From: Sorex araneus
Lineage: Eukaryota > Chordata > Mammalia > Eulipotyphla > Soricidae
Assembly: GCF_027595985.1 (NCBI RefSeq)
Contig: NC_073306.1
Span: forward strand, 160,290,197 to 160,354,196
DNA length: 64,000 nucleotides
Reading direction: 5' to 3'
Part shown: one piece after another, positions 10,305 to 21,597 of the stretch
Position numbering within the stretch: the stretch's first letter is position 1
How the letters are laid out: each line of letters opens with the position of its first letter
Notes under the pieces: generated by a model
The model's database searches: none
Told to the model about the DNA's origin: nothing
The model's input: the letters and a program-made list of their open reading frames with translations, nothing else
Translations under genes and position numbers: made by a program

Positions 10305-11185
10305 TTTTAATTTTATTTGATTTTTACAAAGTTGTTCACAAAAATTTATTACATTCAATATTCCAACACTAATCCCACCATCATTACAAACCTTTGCACC
10401 ACCATTATTTTAAATGTTCCCAACCACCGCCCAAGCAACTTTCACAGTTTTGATGAACGAAATTGCTGTGCCTTCACCTTCATCAGTGTACACAAACTCT
10501 TACACTCTCCCTGTGTCCTCCTTAGTCCGATACCTCCCTTCTCAGTAATGTTTTACAATCAAAAGACAAAAATTTTTTCTTTTCAACATTATCCATTCCC
10601 TAATTTTGTTTCTTTATATACCATAGATGATGCTCATCCGATATTTATTCTTCTCCTCTGACTTATTTCACTTAACATGATGCCCTCCAGTTCCATGCAA
10701 GCTGCAGCTAACTGAAAGGTTTTATCTTCTCTTATAGCTGTGCTGTATTCCATTGTGAATATATGTCACAACTTCTTTATCCACTCACCTGCCATTGGTC
10801 CTTGGATTGTTTCAATATCCTGTACTCAGTGCTGCAATGAACATAGATGTGCAGGTATCTTTACAAGTTGTTATTTTTGCACACTTGGGATAGACACCCT
10901 AATGTCAATGTAGGATCATGGGATCATAGGATCATAAAGAAGCTTTATTCTTCATTTTTAAAGAAATCAACATACTGTTTTCCACAAGAGAATAAAACAG
11001 ACAACATTTCCTCCAACAATGGAAAAGGATTTCTTTTTGTACCACATTCCCACCAACAGTGGTTGTTTCCAGTGTTTCTTATATAGGGCATTCTCCAGGT
11101 GTGGGATGATATCTCATTGTCATTTTGATTAGCATCTCCCTAATAAGTGACAATGAATACTTTTTATAAGCCTTATGGCTGACTT
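10305..11185 (-). mobile_element. Old L1, 3' UTR and ORF2 3' part
   Basis: The reverse of an L1 3' end: CTAATCCCACCATCATTACA in the 3' UTR, then GTGCTGTATTCCATTGTG, CTTTATCCACTC, CAGTGCTGCAATGAACATA and CATTCCCACCAACAGTGG, which are reverse complements of conserved ORF2 C-terminal codons. Frames are broken. The element resumes after a SINE at 11417-11480. Confidence 0.85.
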
Positions 11186-11416
11186 CACTGTAGCACTGTC
11201 GTCCCGTTGTTTATCAATTTGCTCGAGCAGGCTTGTCGTGAGGCTTGTTGTTACTGTTTTTGGCATATCAAATATGCCACGAGGAGCTTGCCAGCCTCTC
11301 CTGTGTGGCTGGGATACTCTCGGTAGTTTGCCGGGCACCCCGAGAGGGATGGAGGAATCGAACCCAGGTCGGCTGCGTGCAAGGCAAACGCCCTACCTGC
11401 TGTGCTATTATTACTC
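11186..11416 (-). mobile_element. RTE-tailed SINE inserted in L1
   Basis: Tail CACTGTAGCACTGTCGTCCC, ATTTGCTCGAGCAGG, body TTGGCATATCAAATATGCCA, CTCTCGGTAGTTTGCCGGG and B box (reverse) ATCGAACCCAGG. About 22 bp of the RTE-derived tail is deleted after GAGCAGG. L1 sequence continues on both sides. Confidence 0.85.
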
Positions 11417-11480
11417 TATATGTCTTATATTAGGGGAGTGTCTTTTCATCTTCTCTTCCCTTTTCTGATGGCATTATTGA
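11417..11480 (-). mobile_element. L1 ORF2 continuation
   Basis: TATGTCTTATATTAGGGGAG and GTCTTTTCATCTTCTC..GATGGCATTATTG match the reverse of the L1 region next to that at 11100-11185. Confidence 0.65.
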
Positions 11481-11499
11481 TCTTCTTAAGTTCAGCTGT

Positions 11500-11605
11500 A
11501 AGCACAGACACTAAGTGCTTGTGTAAATTTGGTGAAATTACCCAACCTCCGCATACATCATTTCCTCATTTGAATAATGAGAATATTAACCCTAATACCT
11601 GCCTG
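11500..11605 (+). mobile_element. MIR, left half (split by LTR)
   Basis: GTGTAAATTTGGTGAAATTA..CCTCCGCATAC..CCTCATTTGAATAATGAG follows the MIR core (gtgtgaccttgggcaagtta...cctcatctgtaaaatgag). It ends in CCTGCC, the LTR target site. Confidence 0.8.
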
Positions 11606-12863
11606 TAGGATATCATTGGTTTGTCCTTTCTCCCTTGTCACAGAGTTTGAGCTTATCTGGTAATAATCTCTAAACTATTCTAGACTACATTGGTATGTCC
11701 TGTTCCCCTTGCCACTAGGAGCTTAGGTATATCAGTCACGCCCATCAAGGTGCTTCCCAAGTCACTCCCATTCCTTTGTTTATCCGTAATCACTTCTATG
11801 CTCCCTTCCCCAACTAGTCATTCAGCTCTTCCCCTAATCAGACTCTGTTAATTTGTAAGGTCAGACCTTGCTAGGACAGTGAACTTGTATTGTAAGTCAA
11901 TATTGCCTTTTCTCCTCTCCTTGTGTCTTTTGAATAGTTTACTTTAAAGCAATATCCTTTTTGTATGTACAAAGAAAAACAATTGTTAATATGCTTTGGT
12001 AACATGGGATTTAATTGGCTTCAAATATTATTAACTCCCGGGCATCTGCTTTCTGGACTTAAGCCTCAGCTGCCCTTACTTCCTAGCACCCCCAAAAGCA
12101 GGGTCCTGACTAGGGACGGGATGGACCCAGGGCAAGCGGTGAGTTATGTGCTACCCTGGTATTGAGATGGGCCTGGCCAAAGCGCCTAATGCTTAACTAT
12201 ATGTTAAGAGCTTGGTCATGGACATGTCATGTCATGATCCAAAAGCAACGATGAGACTAGGACCCTGCTAGGGATAGGAAAGACTAATCTGACCTGAACA
12301 CTGTAGCCTGAGATCGAGATGACCCCAGGAGAGCAATTCTATAAGCTTAATGCATCTCTTGCTATGTCCATACAAAATGATTAATGATATGAATACTTAT
12401 ATGTAGTTGGACAAGGAGAGGAGAAACACACCCATGGGATTCCGCTCTTGGGCGGGTGTCCTGCTGAAAGAGAATCTGTCCTAGAAGAAGCATCCCCTGA
12501 GGGAAAGAACTTTACCCCTATTGCCCTATTGATTGTGACCACACCTATGTGTAAGCCCTGATCCCTGATGCTGGGGGATTTAAGGTGGCTGTATGAGGGG
12601 GTTTGGGGAAGAAGCAGAGAGAGAAACGGGAGTATGTAGAGAGGAGATTGGAATAAACTGCGATTGAGACCAACCAGCTTGGCTCTGTTCCTTCCTTCGC
12701 CTGCCTCCTCATCGCCATCAATCTCCCCGGGGTGGGGAAGTGGCTGGAGACTACTGAACGCAGGCAGTGGGAGAGACAGCGCCGTTGCCCTGTGCCCTGT
12801 GCCCGGTGCGGTGAGGTGCTCTCTTCCTCGCCCCTTTCCTTTTCTTTTTTGTGTTTTTACACA
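11606..12863 (+). mobile_element. Solo LTR of an endogenous retrovirus, 1258 bp, 6-bp TSD
   Basis: The element begins TGTAGGATAT and ends TTTTTACACA (TGT...ACA termini). It is flanked by CCTGCC at 11600-11605 and 12864-12869, and the two flanks join into one continuous MIR, which fixes the boundaries. Near the 3' end are a TATA-like GGGATTTAAGG (12577-12587), an AATAAA at about 12653 and a pyrimidine-rich segment, in the usual U3-R-U5 order; this sets the + orientation. A 6-bp duplication is typical of class II (betaretrovirus-like) ERVs. No internal retroviral genes are present, so this is the product of LTR-LTR recombination. Open frames inside it are incidental. Confidence 0.88.
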
Positions 12864-12869
12864 CCTGCC

Positions 12870-12945
12870 TTCAAGGACTAGCACGAGGATTAAATGAGAT
12901 AGGACATGTAAAGTTATTTATCTTACCATGAGGACTCAGAAATTG
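12870..12945 (+). mobile_element. MIR, right half
   Basis: GAGGATTAAATGAGATAGGACATGTAAAG is the MIR segment that directly follows the part ending at 11605. Confidence 0.85.
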
Positions 12946-13884
12946 TTGGCTGCTACTATTTGGGGTGCTGTTTTATTATGATTGGGTGGGTCTGATAGAG
13001 CTGATATATGCCTTGTAGATGCTGTGTTTTCTTCCTGAAATTCCTTTCACCTTTGTCTCTTCCCCTCCTGAGTTCAATGCCTTCCACACTCCCTCGTTGC
13101 CTGGGTTCTCCTACTTTTACATTCACAGAGGACTTACCCCATAGACTTGCCTCATTTAGCATCTTGTTTAAAAAATATTATGCAACTGCATAACTAGAAT
13201 TGGACCCTCTTTACCTAACTCTCCAGTCCCTAGGGAGAAACCAGATTATAACAGACATTACCCCCACACACACCCTGCCCAATGCCTGTTGAATAAGAGA
13301 ATTAGAGAACATCATTCTAAAAGTTGTGGGAAAACTCCTGCTTCCGGAAGTGCCTCTCAAGTTTCCTAAAACTTTGCTATCGGAACTTTCTCTTATGGTC
13401 TAAAGGCTCTGATTGCTACCTTCACTAGATATTTTCATTATTTTTTTATTTGCAGGGGGCACATCCAAGGGTGCTTGACTGATCTCAGTTAAAGCTCATA
13501 TACTACTCCTGAGCTACCTTCTACCCAATGGATGCAGTGAGTGTTTGATACATATTTGAACTGATGTAGAGGCTGAGTCTTCAGGAGAAACAAAGTTCAG
13601 CACTTAGCTAAGCAGAGAGGAGCAGATGACAGAGAAAGTAGAAAGTGAGTGCTTAGCGGGAACTTCTCAGTCCCAAGAAACCCAACTCTTTACACACCCA
13701 GCTATGTTCAAGGAAAGGCTACGTTTCTTGTGGAGCCCCTACTTCTCCCCGGGGTGTGTTTTCTCTGTGACTCCTCCAGGCTGCTACTCGAACTCCAGGC
13801 ATGATGGTAGCTTAGACTTCGAGGGCAGACTTTGCTGAGGGAGCTTAACTCACAGGAACAGTGATTTGCATGAGGAAAGAGTGA
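12946..13884. other. Unique intergenic DNA
   Basis: No supported gene or recognisable repeat. Confidence 0.5.
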
Positions 13885-14040
13885 CCACCATATGCCAGGC
13901 ACTTTCCACGCTAGGCACCAATGCTTCTAATAATCCCTACTGATAAATGCCGTTAGCTTTAATGGATGAGGAGAGCAAGGCTCTGAGAGAGCTAAACATT
14001 TGGCCCAAAGTCTCACCGTGATCGAGTCGTGGACGTGCAC
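13885..14040 (-). mobile_element. MIR
   Basis: Reverse MIR order: ATATGCCAGGCACTTTCC, TAATAATCCCTACTGATAAA, ATGGATGAGGAGAGCAAGGC, GAGAGAGCTAAACATTTGGC. Confidence 0.8.
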
Positions 14041-15512
14041 AGCTATAGGTGTCTCCAAGGAGGAGGTCCTGTATTTGCTAGATCAACCTCCTGCCTTCTG
14101 TGTCAGAGCTTGGGGTGAAAAAGAAAGGACTACTTTTCTGTCCTGTTAATTTCATAATGTGATGAGTTTGCTGGCATTTTTGTTCGGAGTATGGCTGCTG
14201 CTTTATAGCCAGCTTCGCTTCTGTTTTTAAGTTCCCAGATGAATGTCTTCTCTCCGGGACATTTTTCTGCTCTCTCCCCTGAGAAACTTTAAAAGGATTG
14301 TCAAGCACTGCGCTGGGCTGACTGTCTGCATGCTAACACATGCTGTGTTGATAGAGAACAGAGAAAAACAGTCTGTGGAAATATTCGTTTTTAGTGCATG
14401 CATTCAATAGAGAGTAGTACGAGGTGATATGCTAGAAAGAAGTGACATAATGTTTAGTCCGAGGACTGGGAACTACAGCCCACCATGGTGGGTGACAGGC
14501 AGCTGGAACTGCCCCACCTAATGGATTGTATAAGTATTGTTTGGGGACACTCCCAACACCATCTGATGGGGTGAAAGTGACCAGAAGTGAGCAAAATGTC
14601 ATTTCTCATTGAAACATGGGCAGTGACAGAAATAAAGTGCCGGAGAAGCATCCCTTAAAGAAGAATAGCTTTAACCATCTGTCGCCCTGCGTAACCAAGA
14701 CTGCTGGGACTTTGTTCAGCTGGAGGAAAGAAACCAAGGAGAAGAAATTTTCTTTTTCTATTTTCTTGTCAGGAAAGGGTGAGTGTGGTGTGGGAAGGAC
14801 AAGGCTGATGTGAAGAGACGTGAAAACCCTTAGCTCATTTTACAGAAGTAAGCATTGTCTTTCTCTTTCCTTTTGCCTCAACTACAAAGTTTGGGAGCAA
14901 AGTCTAGGGCCATGTGATAGTAGTCAAGGTTAATGCTGCCATCCATCAAGTTTGTTATTAGAAAGAGTGGGGGCTAAATCCTGATCATCGCTATGTCACC
15001 GTGATGCGCTAGAAGACGTGACCTATCTTAGTCAGGATCAGGCAGGCTCTGCTCTCATAACAAACATGCCCAGCAGCTCAGTTGAATTTCTTATTCAAGG
15101 GCCAGTTTCATGTAGGTTGGGTCCCAATTCTCGGTGGCTCGGATCCAAACAGGGACTCGAAAAGCCAGGTTCATCCCATCTTTTGACGCTGTCACCTTGA
15201 ATGTATGGCTCTAAGGGGCAAAGAGTGACAGAGAGTATAGTCAAAGGTGGGCATGAGATGTGGCCTGGTTATGCCCACTTTTCGCTGGCCAGGTTAAACA
15301 TATGTTTCCTCTCACTGCAGAAGCAAGAAATGGCAGTTGCCAGTATGAGCACATGGATCTGTCTCACCTACTGTCTGAGTATGTGCACGGGGTTGGGGTG
15401 ACATGGAATCTATGGGCATGGCTGCTGTATAACCAATTGCCCGTGCAAAGCAAGTGGCTGTTCTTGTCATTAGAGTTAATATTAGTATAATTCACCTTCA
15501 TGAATTAATTCA
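14041..15512. other. Unique intergenic DNA
   Basis: No supported exon. Ordinary base composition. Confidence 0.5.
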
Positions 15513-15684
15513 GGGGCTGGAGAGATAGAGCAACATTTAGATTGCTTGCTTTGTACGTGGTCAACGTGGGTTCGATCCCTGGCACTCCATATGGTCCCCC
15601 GAGCCCTGCCAGGAGAGATCCCAAGTGCAGAGCCAGGGTGAGTCTTCAGCATCACTGTATGTGGCCCCAAATTTATTTTAAAAA
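15513..15684 (+). mobile_element. tRNA-derived SINE, A-tailed
   Basis: GGGGCTGGAGAGATAGAGCA head, B box GGGTTCGATCCC, CTCCATATGGTCCCCCGAGC, then GTATGTGGCCCC and an AT-rich end. Confidence 0.9.
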
Positions 15685-17284
15685 TTAACCCTAGACTGTA
15701 GTCAGATTCCTAGAGAAAGTAAACTGGTGGCTTCCAAGGGTGATAGAAGGGATTGGTAGAGGGTTCTTGGATGGAGGTTAGAATTCAGGTTTTGCAAAAG
15801 GAAAATAGCTCAGCAGAGGGATAGTAGTGCAGGTTGAACTGCTGTGTGAACAAACTTCCTGCCAGGAACGCAGGCACTGGAAAATTGGTAACATGGTCAG
15901 TTTTGCTATCACTTTGACCATAGTTTTAGAAATATATTTCTTAGGAGGCCTGGTTAACTCTAAAGTCTGTGTTAGTCTGGCTGTAGGACAGGACGACGTC
16001 TGTTACTGGGGTTGGGTCCAGCCAGTGGTTCATTCTGGGCCTCAAGGACCGGGGAAATAAAGAAAGTTCCAGATAATTCGCTTTTCACCTGGCATCTAGG
16101 GACCCGTGATGCTGAGAGGTCTTCAGATCGATCTGGGATACAGGATGACTTATCGCTCAAATCAAAGGAAGATAGAACAAAGCCAGAATAAGCCAGCCCT
16201 GCTTCCAGCCTGCTTCCCTCTGTCTGCATCTGGCCTCCGTCTCGGTCACCTCAGGACTGAATTCCGGCTCCAGACCATCCAGTCGGAGTTTCCAGCCTGA
16301 CTGCACACATCAGGGCCAGCGGGGGAGCTTTAAAACACCCCGTGGCCAGGCAGCAGCTCAATTCAATCAAGGCAGCCTCTCCAGGCGGGGCCCTGGGTCC
16401 CAGAGCTGTTTGCAAAGCTCCCAAGCTCACTTTCTTGTGCATCCAGCCTGAGAACCGCTGACGACAGATCATTCTGGTTTCTCCCCCACTGTCTCTCTCC
16501 CGTGCTCCTAAAAGCAGGGTCATTTCACACAGATACAGCCTCCTGGCTCCACCTCATCCTGCTGTGGGGCCTCAGGTGCCCTGTGCAAGCTCTCTGGTCC
16601 TTGGTTCTCATCCAGACCCCGAGGACAGGGAGAGTGTCCTCTCCAAATGCTTAGATTCTAGCAGGGGCAAGGAAGGGGCGTTCTCTTATGTGTCCCTACT
16701 TGCCCCATCCCCCAACTGACTGAAGCCATCACCTGCTACTCCCTAAAGTACCCCAGTATCATTAAGTGAAACCAAACATGACTGCCAGTGCTCAGATGCA
16801 CATCCCTCCCTACTATGCCCCTGCCAAAGCGTGACAGCAATGCTGGGTTTTACTATGTTTGGGGGAATACCTCTCACTTCGGCATACAGGAATCGGTTCC
16901 GGCTGCTTTGAAGCTTAGGAGTTGGGCAACTTCCCATGGGTGACCAGGTTGGCACAGGTTTGAGCTAAGCCGGGTTGGGCTTTTGTCTCCCCAAACAGAC
17001 CCAAGTCAGACAGGCTGAGCAAGGAGCATGCTGGGACCAAGTCACTGTTTTGGTGAGGACTGTCCCTGGTCCCCCACAGTGGAGAGTGAGGGAGTGCGGT
17101 TAGGATGACGCTTGTGTAGCCTGCGTCAGCTCCCGGCCCCCCACAGGGCATGGCTCTGAACTTTGGGGAGGCAGGAGAGACCCAGCACCATCACTGGCGG
17201 CTAGTTTGTGCTTGGTCTGCATCCAGACATCGCAGTGCATGAGTGCGTCACTCTCGCTTGATTTCTTATGTTATTGTTATCGTT
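15685..17284. other. Unique intergenic DNA, GC-richer after 16000
   Basis: No supported exon seen on either strand. Confidence 0.5.
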
Positions 17285-17441
17285 CAGTTTTTACATCATG
17301 CCCAGCAGTGCTCAGGGCTCACTTCTGCCTCTGTGCTCAGGAATCCCTCTTGGCGGGGCTCTCATAGGACTGTATGGGATCAAGCCTCAGTTGGCCATGT
17401 TCAAGGATAGAACCCTACCTGCTGTACTACTGCTCCGGCCC
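17285..17441 (-). mobile_element. tRNA-derived SINE, diverged
   Basis: Reverse SINE: CAGCAGTGCTCAGGGCTCAC, GACTGTATGGGATCAAGCC, GAACCCTACCTGCTGTACTA, CTGCTCCGGCCC. Confidence 0.85.
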
Positions 17442-17734
17442 TAATTTTTTATGTTTTCATGAAAAAAGGAATACAAGTCAGATCCCTTACAGGGTTCTCG
17501 TGTGGGTGGAGGGAGGATGTGACCCAGCACCGGGACCCTGTGCTCGCGAGGCAGAGCTGACAGCCCTCTGTCCCGGACTCCTGGCAGGGAACCATGGATG
17601 CTCCTGGTGCAGCCTCCTGGAAAACCTGACCCGGTGTGTTATTGTCAAGACCCTCCCCATACCAATGTCTCCAGGTTGCTCATCCCACCACCTCTGGCCA
17701 CCCTCCCAGGCCTAAGGAGCTCCCTCCCACCCTC
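17442..17734. other. Unique intergenic DNA
   Basis: No gene or repeat recognised. Confidence 0.5.
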
Positions 17735-17832
17735 GCTATTCAAGGTCACCCTCCTAAGCCCTCAGTGCCTCAGATTTCTCATCAATAAAAATGACAGCAA
17801 TACACATTGTGTCTTCCTGGGTTGGGTCACAG
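17735..17832 (+). mobile_element. MIR fragment
   Basis: CCTCAGTGCCTCAGATTTCT, CATCAATAAAAATGACAGCA matches the MIR core (gcctcagtttcctcatctgtaaaatgg). Confidence 0.65.
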
Positions 17833-18850
17833 TGAACAATGAAGGAGTGGTCAAGGCTCCCAGCTCCAGGCAAGCGGCCCTCTGGCGAGCGCTGCAGAGA
17901 GTGAATGTAGCTGTAACTGCTCACCCTCAGAGCAGCCCCCTCAGCCCCAGAGTCCCAATCTCAGCTTCCCAAACAGAAGCTTCTCCCTGCAGTCCGACGG
18001 TATCAAAAGACTGTTTCAAAAGTGCATGTTTCCAGGCTCTGCTGCCCCCTTAAGTGAGAAAAGCACTGCCCACCCTGCAAAAAAAATAATTAATTAAAAA
18101 AATGAAAAATTTAAAAACCTCGATTACAATTGCGAGAACCATCCAGAATGAGGACTTGCATATGAGCTGCCCTCAGACAAGGCAGCAGCCCCCAGCTGAC
18201 TTGGCATTAAGCCCTTCCTGTGCACTGTAGAACAGTGCCCAGAGGGTTGCCTGCCCAGCCTTGGCTGCCCACCAGGTTCAACTGGGGAGTTCCAAAGCGC
18301 CTGTGCACAAGCCTACCCATTCAGCCTCTGGAGTTGGACCCAGCAGGAGCAGCATTGAAAGCTCCTCTGAGTGGAACCCGAGCCGGGTTCAATCCCCTGC
18401 ATCTCATATGGCACCCATAGGAATTAGCGACTCATAGATAGACTATTGTTCCGATCCAGAATCACCAAAACGGCAATGGCAGAGAGTAGATGAATCAGAA
18501 CTCAATCAAGTCATTAATACAAGCAAACGGGCCAGAGGGGAGCTACCAAGTTCCGGGGAGGGCACTCTGCTTTTGCCAAGAGGGTCCCTCTGCTGGGCTG
18601 TCAGCAGCAGCCTGACACGCTGAGGCAAAGCCAGAGACGGGTGTGCCGAGTTCTCATCTCCGCAACCACAGCCCCCTATGTTATTGGCAGCACAGGACAC
18701 ACTGCATAATTAAGTCTGTTAATGAGTATTAATAAAATTGGCACTTTTTTCATTTACTTAACACGTCGCGAGCCTCAGGAATCATTTCTTGGTGGTTCAG
18801 CTGGAGTCTTTCGGGAGCTCCAGGAGAAGTCAGTGTGCAGTGGGGGCGAA
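17833..18850. other. Intergenic DNA with one possible SINE scrap
   Basis: 18383-18416 carries GAGCCGGGTTCAATCCCC and CATCTCATATGGCACCC, a B-box-to-body remnant of the shrew SINE. Otherwise nothing identifiable. A short A/T-rich patch lies at 18079-18115. Confidence 0.5.
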
Positions 18851-18864
18851 GAAAGCGAGTTCCA

Positions 18865-19176
18865 AATTTGATGTCATCCCGTTTGTTTCTGTTTGCTTCC
18901 ACGTGCATGGCCAGGGCTGCTTCATCCTTAAAGATGCTTTTAGCTTCAATGTCATGGCGAGTTCTGCCTACATTTTCCCCCATGTACCTTATGGATTCAT
19001 GTCTGATATTGAGGTCTTTAATCCACTTTGATCTGATTTTTGTGCCTGGCATTAGACAGAGGTCAGAGTTTGTTATTTGGGGGGGGGGGTAGTTATCCAG
19101 TTTTCCCAGCACCACTTGTTGAAGAGGCTTTCCTTGTTCCACTTCACATTTCTTGCTCCTTTGTCAAAGATTAAGT
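18865..19176 (-). mobile_element. Inverted 5' segment of a twin-primed L1 (ORF2)
   Basis: The minus strand encodes L1 ORF2: [27 protein letters not shown], then after a G-run SDLCLMPGTKIRSKWIKDLN and DIEAKSIFKDEAALAMHVEA. A 14-bp near-perfect TSD flanks the whole two-part element: GAAAGCGAGTTCCA at 18851-18864 and GAAATCGAGTTCCA at 19409-19422. A run of about 11 G at 19079-19090 disrupts the frame. Confidence 0.88.
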
Positions 19177-19408
19177 GGTCATAATGCCCAAAAGTAGAGA
19201 GAGAGTATGGGGAATATTGTCTGCCATGGAGCATGGAGGCAGGAGGAGGGTGGGAAAGGGGGGGGGGGTTACTGGAAATATTGGTGGTGGGGAATGTGCA
19301 CTGGTGGAGGGATGGGTATTTGATCGTTGTGTGATTGTAACCTAAACACGAAAGCTTGTAACTATCTCATGGTGATTCAATTAAAAAAAAATTAAAAGAA
19401 AAAAAAAA
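19177..19408 (+). mobile_element. 3' UTR and tail of the same twin-primed L1
   Basis: CATAATGCCCAAAAGTAGAG, ATATTGTCTGCCATGGAG, GTGCACTGGTGGAGGGATGG, GTGATTGTAACC, then ATTCAATTAAAAAAAAATTA. It is the opposite strand to the ORF2 segment on its left, the classic 5'-inversion arrangement. Confidence 0.9.
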
Positions 19409-19422
19409 GAAATCGAGTTCCA

Positions 19423-19997
19423 GACCAAGAGATATCAGCAGCAGCTTTGATGTATCCCCGAGTCTCAGCAGTGCCCAGGACTGTGAGGTTTCAGGTGCAA
19501 GGAGACCCCAGATATAGGCCCCTATAGCCCCCCTCCCCTTTCCACATGCTTGCCAAGTGCACTTCTGCTAGCAAGGGATTGTGTGTGTTGGGGTAGGGAG
19601 GTGGGGGGAGAGGATCTATTTCCCTCCCTTGCAACCGGACTGACCTTGATTTGAGACTTGATTTGAGACGGACCTAAGACTTGATTTCACCAATAAAAGA
19701 TGGTGCCTGTGGCTTTCCGAACATTCAGGCTCAGGTTTGAAGAGGAAGGACAGGTGAGAGACCATCACCATGTTGTAAGGAAGCCAAACTCATGTGGAAA
19801 CTCGAGGACTCCCTGTCCCTGGTTTTGTACATAGGTCCTTTATGGCAGTGAAATTTATCTTATTTTCTAAACTAAACAAAAGAGAGCCCCCAGAACCCTC
19901 CTGCAAATGCCCCCCATCTTTTGCCTACCCTACCTCCCTCTTTCCCTCTGTAGCCTCAGTTTGTTGTCAGTGTCCTCTGATTTATTTTTCTTTTCTC
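19423..19997. other. Unique intergenic DNA
   Basis: No supported gene. Short direct repeats TTGATTTGAGACTTGATTTG near 19646. Confidence 0.5.
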
Positions 19998-20012
19998 TCT
20001 CAAACACTTTTT

Positions 20013-20180
20013 TTTGCTTTTTGGGTCACACCCGGCAATGCACAGGGGTCATTTCTGGCTCATGCACTCAGGAATTACTCCTGGCGGTGCTCGGGGGACC
20101 ATATGGGATGCTGGGATTCGAACCCGGGTTGGTCGCGTGCAAGGCAAACGCCCTACCCGCTGTGCTATTGCTCCAGCCCC
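20013..20180 (-). mobile_element. tRNA-derived SINE, A-tailed, 15-bp TSD
   Basis: Reverse of the A-tailed SINE with intact reverse B box GGATTCGAACCCGGG. TCTCAAACACTTTTT at 19998-20012 is repeated as TCTCAAGCACTTTTT at 20181-20195. Confidence 0.92.
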
Positions 20181-20224
20181 TCTCAAGCACTTTTTGTTTC
20201 ATCTATTCATCTCTCTTCTTTAGT

Positions 20225-20531
20225 TGTATTGCACACCATATAGAGTTGTTCTGGGTTGTTTTTTTTTTACCCATTCTCCTTATGACTTATTTCACTTCAC
20301 CTAATTCTCTTGGGTTCTTTCCACTGTGCTGCAAGTGGCAATTTTTCACCTTTTTTATAAAGTATAAGGTAGTGTTCTGTTGTGTATCTATGCTCCATCT
20401 CCTTTATCCAGTCTTCTATCAATGCACATTTCATTTCTTTCCATTGTCTTAGCCATTGTAGATAACACATTGGGATGGAAATAAGTTTTTAGTTGTTTTT
20501 TGAAATGCTTACCCAGAAGTGGGATTACTGG
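20225..20531 (-). mobile_element. Old L1 ORF2 fragment
   Basis: Reverse L1 motifs: CTTATGACTTATTTCACTTC, GTGTATCTATGCTCC..CTCCTTTATCCAG, GTGGGATTACTGGAC. It is interrupted by the SINE at 20543-20731 and is hard to follow beyond it. Confidence 0.65.
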
Positions 20532-20542
20532 ACTACATTTTT

Positions 20543-20731
20543 ATTTTATTTTATTTTATTTTATTTTTGCTTTTTGGGTCACACCCAGTGATGCTCAGGG
20601 GTTACTCCTGGCTTTGCACTCAGGAATTACTCCTGGCGGTGCTTGGGGGACCATATGGGATGCCGGGGATCGAACCCGGGTTGGCCGCGTGCAAGGCAAA
20701 TGCCCTACCCGCTGTGCTATCGCTCCGGCCC
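20543..20731 (-). mobile_element. tRNA-derived SINE with TTTTA-type tail
   Basis: Reverse SINE with reverse B box GGGATCGAACCCGGG and head GCTATCGCTCCGGCCC. Its tail is (TTTTA)n at ~20540-20567. The TSD CTGGACTACA occurs at 20528-20537 and 20732-20741. Confidence 0.92.
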
Positions 20732-20859
20732 CTGGACTACACTTTTTATGATGAAGTCTTGAGAGTAGAGTGCCAGTCTCATAAAGTGAGTGTTTCTTTT
20801 TGTTGCTGTTCTGTTGGCGGGTGGAGGGGGGGAGGCGAGGGAGGGAACTACTAGGTCAG

Positions 20860-20999
20860 CCAACTGTGCTCAGGGCTTAGTCTCAACTCTGCATTGAAAA
20901 ATCTTAGGAAACCCTGGGTAAACTTTGTGGTGTTATGATCAAACTTGGGTCATCGACGTGTAAGGAAGATACCCTTCCCACCATACTATCTCTCCAGCC
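20860..20999 (-). mobile_element. tRNA-derived SINE, old copy
   Basis: CAACTGTGCTCAGGGCTTAG, GATCAAACTTGGGTCATCGA, CCATACTATCTCTCCAGCC in reverse SINE order. Confidence 0.75.
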
Positions 21000-21039
21000 T
21001 CAGAATTGGTGTCCTTTTAAGATGGTGGTGCGAACAGGT

Positions 21040-21425
21040 TGGACACTGGCCTCACATGCTGGGGGAAAAGGCAGCTGAGATAGAGAAGGGAACACCAAGT
21101 AGAGGATGTTGGGAGGACCCATTCAGGTTGAAAGATGTGGCCGAAAGTAGACTATAGACTGAACATGATGGCCACTCAATACCTCTATTACAAACTACAA
21201 CACCCAAAAGGAGAGAGAACAAAAGGGAATGCCCTGCCACAGAGGCAGGGTGGGGTGGTGGGGGACGGAGCAGGGGTGGTGGGAGAGATACTGGAAACAT
21301 TGGTGGAGGAGAATGGGCACTGGTGGAGGGATGGGTCAACAATCACTGTATGACTGAAATGCAAACACGAAAGTTCATAAGTTTGTAACTATACCTCACA
21401 GTGATTCACTAATGAATTTTTTTTA
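21040..21425 (+). mobile_element. L1 3' UTR (no ORF)
   Basis: GGAAAAGGCAGCTGAGATAG, ACTGAACATGATGGCCACTC, CACCCAAAAGGAGAGAGA, GGGCACTGGTGGAGGGATGG, ATACCTCACAGTGATTCAC. 5'-truncated within the 3' UTR. Confidence 0.85.
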
Positions 21426-21435
21426 AAAAAAGTAT

Positions 21436-21597
21436 AGTGGTGCGGGTAGCAGGTGGCAGGAGGGAAACTGGAGACATTGGTGGTAGGAAATGTACACTGG
21501 TGAAGGGAAGGGATTTGGAACATCGTATGACTGAAACTCACTCATGAAAAACTTTGTAGCTGTGTATATCACAGTGATTCAGTAAAAAAAAATAAAT
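21436..21597 (+). mobile_element. Second L1 3' end in tandem
   Basis: GGAGACATTGGTGGTAGGAA, TGTACACTGGTGAAGGGAAG, CATCGTATGACTGAAACTC, CACAGTGATTCAGTAAAA. A different L1 subfamily from the copy on its left. Confidence 0.85.

Noticed and set aside
11606-12863. Complete provirus
   Set aside because: No internal region: the flanks close into one MIR, so only a single LTR remains.
12381-12884. 167-codon minus-strand open frame
   Set aside because: It lies almost entirely in the solo LTR, antisense to it, with no protein similarity recognised.
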